Shown here in pieces: positions 32,095-35,218 of a DNA stretch of 35,218 nucleotides (positions within the stretch are counted from its first letter, which is position 1; every line of letters starts with the position of its first letter). The stretch lies in assembly GCF_000482505.1 (NCBI RefSeq), contig NZ_KI519445.1:62096-97313 (forward strand), in the 5' to 3' direction. The position numbers and the translations under genes were made by a program. The notes below the pieces were generated by a model. The model did not search any database. It was not told the DNA's origin and saw only the letters and a list, made by a program, of their open reading frames with translations. The DNA is from Leptotrichia trevisanii DSM 22070. Its GTDB lineage: Bacteria > Fusobacteriota > Fusobacteriia > Fusobacteriales > Leptotrichiaceae.

Positions 32095-33804
32095 TTAAAA
32101 CTCATATTCCCCGTTCCACGTAATGAACAGCTTAACAAGTTCTTCCGCCACTTTTCTATTTCTTGTATCAATATCTTCAAAAGTCCAGTCAGTCTTATCT
32201 GTTGGAATCAATTCCCTTACATATTTAATTTTAGATTTTCCATAATTTACTTTTTTCTTGTCAAAAAAGTTTTCCGAAGCCTTGATTGTCAGTTTCTTTT
32301 CAAAAGGGATCTTATTTCCAATGTAGTTTATATACTCCTTAACCTGCTTATTTTCCATGCTTTCTGAGAAACGGTTGCTCCATTTTTGTGGTAAAATGTA
32401 TTCAACTTCCCATTTTTCAGGCAAAAGTTCATCCTGATTATTGTAGACAACCATTTTTAAAATCATACGCACAAGATTTTTATTAGGTGTCTTTACTTTT
32501 TCCTGAAGTACAGAAATTGGGATATTTTTAAATGCAATTTTTGGCGAAATATTGTCAATTATATCCACATTTAATTTCAGAATATCAGATTTTACAGCTG
32601 AAACGCTCGGTGTTACAAGATAATTTGCAGTCAATTCCAAAAACAGCTTTCGTAAAAATTTCAAAAAATATGTTTCAAAGTTTTCTTTATCACCGTGAGC
32701 CAGATAGTACACAACAACAGGATATTTCCAAGATTCATTCGGATAAGCCGACAAAGTATCCAAAATTTTAATAATCTGTATATTTTCTGTCCAAGGTTTT
32801 TCATCAATTGACTCACGTCTGTTCATAACAACCCATAAATCCAGAATCTGATCCAAGTTTTTTAATAAATTTGATTTATAAAGCCGTGTAAATCCACCTT
32901 TTGAGTAAAAACGTCTAAGCCCAAGAGTAGTAGTCGCCATATCCTTTTCTGTGGCTCTTAAATAGAACATGTAATAATAAAACAGCTGTTTTACATTTTC
33001 CTTAGCATAAATTGCCCGTTCGCTCAGATTTTTCCATTGTTTAATAAATAATTTCTTGTATTCCTTTTTTATTCTGTTATACATTTTTGCCTTGAAAATA
33101 TCTGCTTCAGAAAGAGGCAGTCCCCTGTCATTCAATGTTGAAAATACACTTAAGGCATCGTCCTGCGAATCTGTCTTTATCGGGAAAACAACCGCCCTGT
33201 TTAAAGTGTAGTAAATAAACTCCAGCATTAATGTCGGACTTAATTCACAAAGCTTATCGAATAGTTTTTGAAATAAAATGTAGTTTTTGGAATAATTGTC
33301 AGTGGCTTTAGAATCAGCAACACCTGTTTCCAAGATATTCTGTAAAATTTTATTTCCTTCATTGTCTATAACTCTCGAATTAATCAGTACACTTGTATAG
33401 TCAACTTCTCCAGTAAGTTTTTCCTGTTTCCACAATGCCGGCTGAATCTGTCTTATGAAATTTTCCTGCTCCACAGTTTTTTCTTCATAAGAAGTTAATT
33501 TTGTATAAATTGCCCGTAAAAGCAGGAAGAGAGAAGTTATTCTCTGCTGCCCGTCGATAATTTCCTGTTCCCCCTCTTCATTTTCATAAGAAACAATACT
33601 TCCTAAGAAATATGTCCCTTCGGTACTATTATTTTTTTTAGTTTCACTTTCTGTAAATTCCAGTAAATCATAAAATAACGTCTTAGTTTCATTTTCAGTC
33701 CAAGAATATGGCCTTTGATATTCAGGTATTAAAAATGTCTGCTCTTTACCACTTTCGAGTAACTGCTTTATACTTTGCTTATTCACTTGTATTGTTGCAA
33801 CCAT
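32095..33804 (-). CDS. DUF262/DUF1524 protein (GmrSD-like), probable defence protein
   Basis: A 569-residue protein of the GmrSD/BrxU-like class. The N-terminal DUF262 domain (ParB/sulfiredoxin-like nucleotide-binding fold) shows IPEYQRPYSW (26-35), YFLGSIV (65-71) and the signature IIDGQQRITSL (82-92). The C-terminal DUF1524 His-Me-finger domain is at ~455-560 (YINYIGNKIPFEKKLTIKASENFFDKK, then a late W and R region). At the position of the usual E-H-I-L-P-Q motif the protein reads E-Y-I-L-P-Q (codon TAC rather than CAC), so the general-base histidine appears lost. Family members act as restriction of modified phage DNA. Expression signals are intact: AGGAGG four bases before ATG, a promoter and a terminator. 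Stands alone. Confidence 0.85.
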   Translation of the reverse strand: MVATIQVNKQSIKQLLESGKEQTFLIPEYQRPYSWTENETKTLFYDLLEFTESETKKNNSTEGTYFLGSIVSYENEEGEQEIIDGQQRITSLFLLLRAIYTKLTSYEEKTVEQENFIRQIQPALWKQEKLTGEVDYTSVLINSRVIDNEGNKILQNILETGVADSKATDNYSKNYILFQKLFDKLCELSPTLMLEFIYYTLNRAVVFPIKTDSQDDALSVFSTLNDRGLPLSEADIFKAKMYNRIKKEYKKLFIKQWKNLSERAIYAKENVKQLFYYYMFYLRATEKDMATTTLGLRRFYSKGGFTRLYKSNLLKNLDQILDLWVVMNRRESIDEKPWTENIQIIKILDTLSAYPNESWKYPVVVYYLAHGDKENFETYFLKFLRKLFLELTANYLVTPSVSAVKSDILKLNVDIIDNISPKIAFKNIPISVLQEKVKTPNKNLVRMILKMVVYNNQDELLPEKWEVEYILPQKWSNRFSESMENKQVKEYINYIGNKIPFEKKLTIKASENFFDKKKVNYGKSKIKYVRELIPTDKTDWTFEDIDTRNRKVAEELVKLFITWNGEYEF

Positions 33805-33833
33805 AACGCCTCCTATTTATTTCTTTTTTACAA

Positions 33834-33863
33834 ATTATACACTATTTCTGGCTTATTTTTCAA
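33834..33863 (-). promoter_or_regulatory. Sigma-70-type promoter of the DUF262/DUF1524 gene
   Basis: On the minus strand TTGAAA (33863-33858) and TATAAT (33839-33834) are separated by 18 bases, ~30 bp before the start codon. Confidence 0.7.
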
Positions 33864-33908
33864 CTATAAAATTTTTTCCATAGTAACACATAAAATAAAG
33901 TTTACAAG

Positions 33909-33955
33909 TTATAGCAAGTGATTTTTTCCTTATTTTAAGGAGTTAATTGCTATAA
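33909..33955. repeat. Inverted repeat TTATAGCAA/TTGCTATAA upstream of tuf
   Basis: A perfect 9-bp inverted pair (33909-33917 and 33947-33955) with a 29-base spacer lies between the divergent promoters. The second arm ends about 10 bp before the tuf -35 box. It could be a protein-binding site or part of a second tuf promoter (CTATAAT at 33950-33956). Confidence 0.4.
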
Positions 33956-33964
33956 TTTCAGTGC

Positions 33965-33993
33965 TTGCAATTATTTTCCAAATATGTTATAAT
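33965..33993 (+). promoter_or_regulatory. Strong sigma-70-type promoter of tuf
   Basis: TTGCAA (33965-33970) and TATAAT (33988-33993) are separated by 17 bases. Transcription would begin near 34000, ~53 bases before the ATG. Confidence 0.8.
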
Positions 33994-34052
33994 CAAAATG
34001 ATAAAAATTCATATAAAAAATAAAAAAATAAAATAATGGAGGAAAAATTAAA

Positions 34053-35218
34053 ATGGCAAAAGCTAAATTCGAGAGAAGCAAACCACACGTAAACGTAGGA
34101 ACAATCGGACACGTAGATCACGGGAAAACAACAACAACAGCAGCAATATCAAAAGTATTGGCTGAAAAAGGACTGGCTGAAAAAGTTGATTTTGAAAATA
34201 TCGACCAAGCCCCTGAAGAAAGAGAAAGAGGGATTACAATCAACACAGCTCACATTGAGTATGAAACAGAAAACAGACACTATGCTCACGTTGACTGTCC
34301 AGGCCATGCCGATTATGTAAAAAATATGATTACAGGAGCAGCTCAAATGGATGGAGCAATCCTAGTAGTATCAGCAGCTGATGGGCCTATGCCTCAAACA
34401 AGAGAACACATCCTGCTTGCAAGACAAGTTGGAGTTCCTTACATTGTAGTTTACTTAAACAAAGTTGACATGGTAGACGACGAAGAATTATTAGAATTAG
34501 TAGAAATGGAAGTAAGAGAATTACTTACAGAATACGGATTCCCAGGAGATGATGTACCAGTAATTAAAGGATCTTCATTAGGAGCATTAAATGGAGAAGC
34601 TCAATGGGTAGAAAGAATCATGGAATTAATGAACGCAGTTGACGAATATATTCCAACACCAGAAAGACCGGTAGACCAAGCATTCTTAATGCCAATTGAA
34701 GACGTATTCACAATTACAGGAAGAGGAACAGTTGTAACAGGAAGAGTTGAAAGAGGAGTAATCAACGTTGGTGAGGAAGTGGAAATTGTAGGAATCAAAC
34801 CAACGACAAAGACTACTGTAACAGGAGTAGAAATGTTCAGAAAGCTATTGGATTCAGGACAAGCTGGGGACAATATCGGAGCATTGTTAAGAGGGACTAA
34901 GAAAGAAGAAGTTGAAAGAGGGCAAGTACTTGCTAAACCAGGGACAATCACTCCACATACAGGATTCAAGTCAGAAGTATACGTATTGACAAAAGACGAA
35001 GGAGGAAGACATACACCATTCTTCACAGGATACAAACCACAATTCTACTTCAGAACAACTGACATCACAGGAGAAGTTAATTTGCCAGAAGGTGTAGAAA
35101 TGGTAATGCCTGGAGACAACATTGAAATGACAGTTGAATTGATTCACCCAATCGCAATGGAAGAAGGATTAAGATTTGCGATAAGAGAAGGTGGAAGAAC
35201 AGTAGCTTCAGGAGTAGT
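34053..35218 (+). CDS. tuf: Elongation factor Tu (last few codons beyond window)
   Basis: This GTPase brings aminoacyl-tRNA to the ribosome. 388 codons plus two bases are present of the ~394 expected, with no stop, so only a handful of residues are missing. Visible are G1 GHVDHGKT (residues 19-26), the effector region [10 protein letters not shown]3 DCPGHADY, G4 NKVD, domain 2 from ~210 ([17 protein letters not shown]), and domain 3 ending [14 protein letters not shown]. The residue after GKT-T is T-T-A-A-I, where many bacteria have L-T-A-A-I. Codon use is richer in G/C-containing optimal codons than its neighbours, as usual for a highly expressed gene. AGGAGG-like GGAGG lies eight bases or so upstream. 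No rpsL, rpsG or fusA precedes it. Confidence 0.97.
   Translation, partial: MAKAKFERSKPHVNVGTIGHVDHGKTTTTAAISKVLAEKGLAEKVDFENIDQAPEERERGITINTAHIEYETENRHYAHVDCPGHADYVKNMITGAAQMDGAILVVSAADGPMPQTREHILLARQVGVPYIVVYLNKVDMVDDEELLELVEMEVRELLTEYGFPGDDVPVIKGSSLGALNGEAQWVERIMELMNAVDEYIPTPERPVDQAFLMPIEDVFTITGRGTVVTGRVERGVINVGEEVEIVGIKPTTKTTVTGVEMFRKLLDSGQAGDNIGALLRGTKKEEVERGQVLAKPGTITPHTGFKSEVYVLTKDEGGRHTPFFTGYKPQFYFRTTDITGEVNLPEGVEMVMPGDNIEMTVELIHPIAMEEGLRFAIREGGRTVASGV

Noticed and set aside
34601-35035. 144-codon open frame opposite tuf
   Set aside because: It lies wholly within tuf, whose codon bias removes antisense stops.
1-35218. tRNA or rRNA genes
   Set aside because: No cloverleaf with GTTCRA-like T-loop and CCA-compatible acceptor stem, and no rRNA-like GC-rich block, was seen in the intergenic regions.

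Overview
The window looks like a chromosomal segment from a very AT-rich, low-GC Gram-negative-type anaerobe of the Fusobacteriota, most likely a Leptotrichia-like organism. This rests on the strong AT bias outside tuf, RnfC/RnfD-type genes, an outer-membrane-like protein and a lipoprotein, a PulE/PilB-type ATPase, and the general style of the proteins. The species assignment is inference; no database was searched.

Layout. 1-960: the tail of an IS5-type element sits inside a decayed IS1182-type transposase. 961-3214: a repeat-rich stretch around a histidine-phosphatase gene, with a ~130-bp direct repeat copied on both sides of the gene and each copy split by a different palindromic (MITE-like) element. 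3215-10333: cobK (+), then rnr-smpB and yqeK (-), then rel (+) with a small membrane-protein gene behind it. 10701-15147: a five-gene minus-strand operon trxA-galE-lipoprotein-OMP-aminopeptidase with a good promoter and terminator. 15304-20618: a possible tiny membrane protein (-), an unknown 153-aa protein, a nitronate-monooxygenase-like flavoprotein, and rnfC-rnfD without the other rnf genes. 20620-26171, all minus: a short PulE/PilB ATPase, an unknown basic protein, the overlapping pair prs-tsaC preceded by glmU, and a DUF2721 membrane protein. 26232-26925: a second copy of the large MITE-like element. 26991-31996, minus: a metal-transport-type P-type ATPase cluster with three accessory HMA-like proteins and a small membrane protein, followed by gpmA. 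32095-33863: a DUF262/DUF1524 (GmrSD-like) protein. 33909-35218: tuf (EF-Tu), cut by the window edge a few codons before its end.

How the genes fit together. Most are housekeeping: stringent response (rel), ribosome rescue and RNA decay (smpB, rnr), cell-wall precursor (glmU), PRPP (prs), tRNA modification (tsaC), glycolysis (gpmA) and translation (tuf). The accessory content is the metal ATPase cluster, the DUF262/DUF1524 protein and the repeat families.

Most notable observations: (1) two copies of a ~700-bp palindromic element in which the core is flipped relative to its flanks, as if the core can invert; (2) a hairpin family with a near-constant 8-nt loop and co-varying stems; (3) filled and empty sites for two MITEs inside one duplicated repeat; (4) a P-type ATPase cluster with four HMA-like domains that all lack CxxC, plus a PacL-like small partner; (5) a DUF1524 nuclease domain whose usual histidine is a tyrosine; (6) rnfCD standing alone, with a long basic extension on RnfD.
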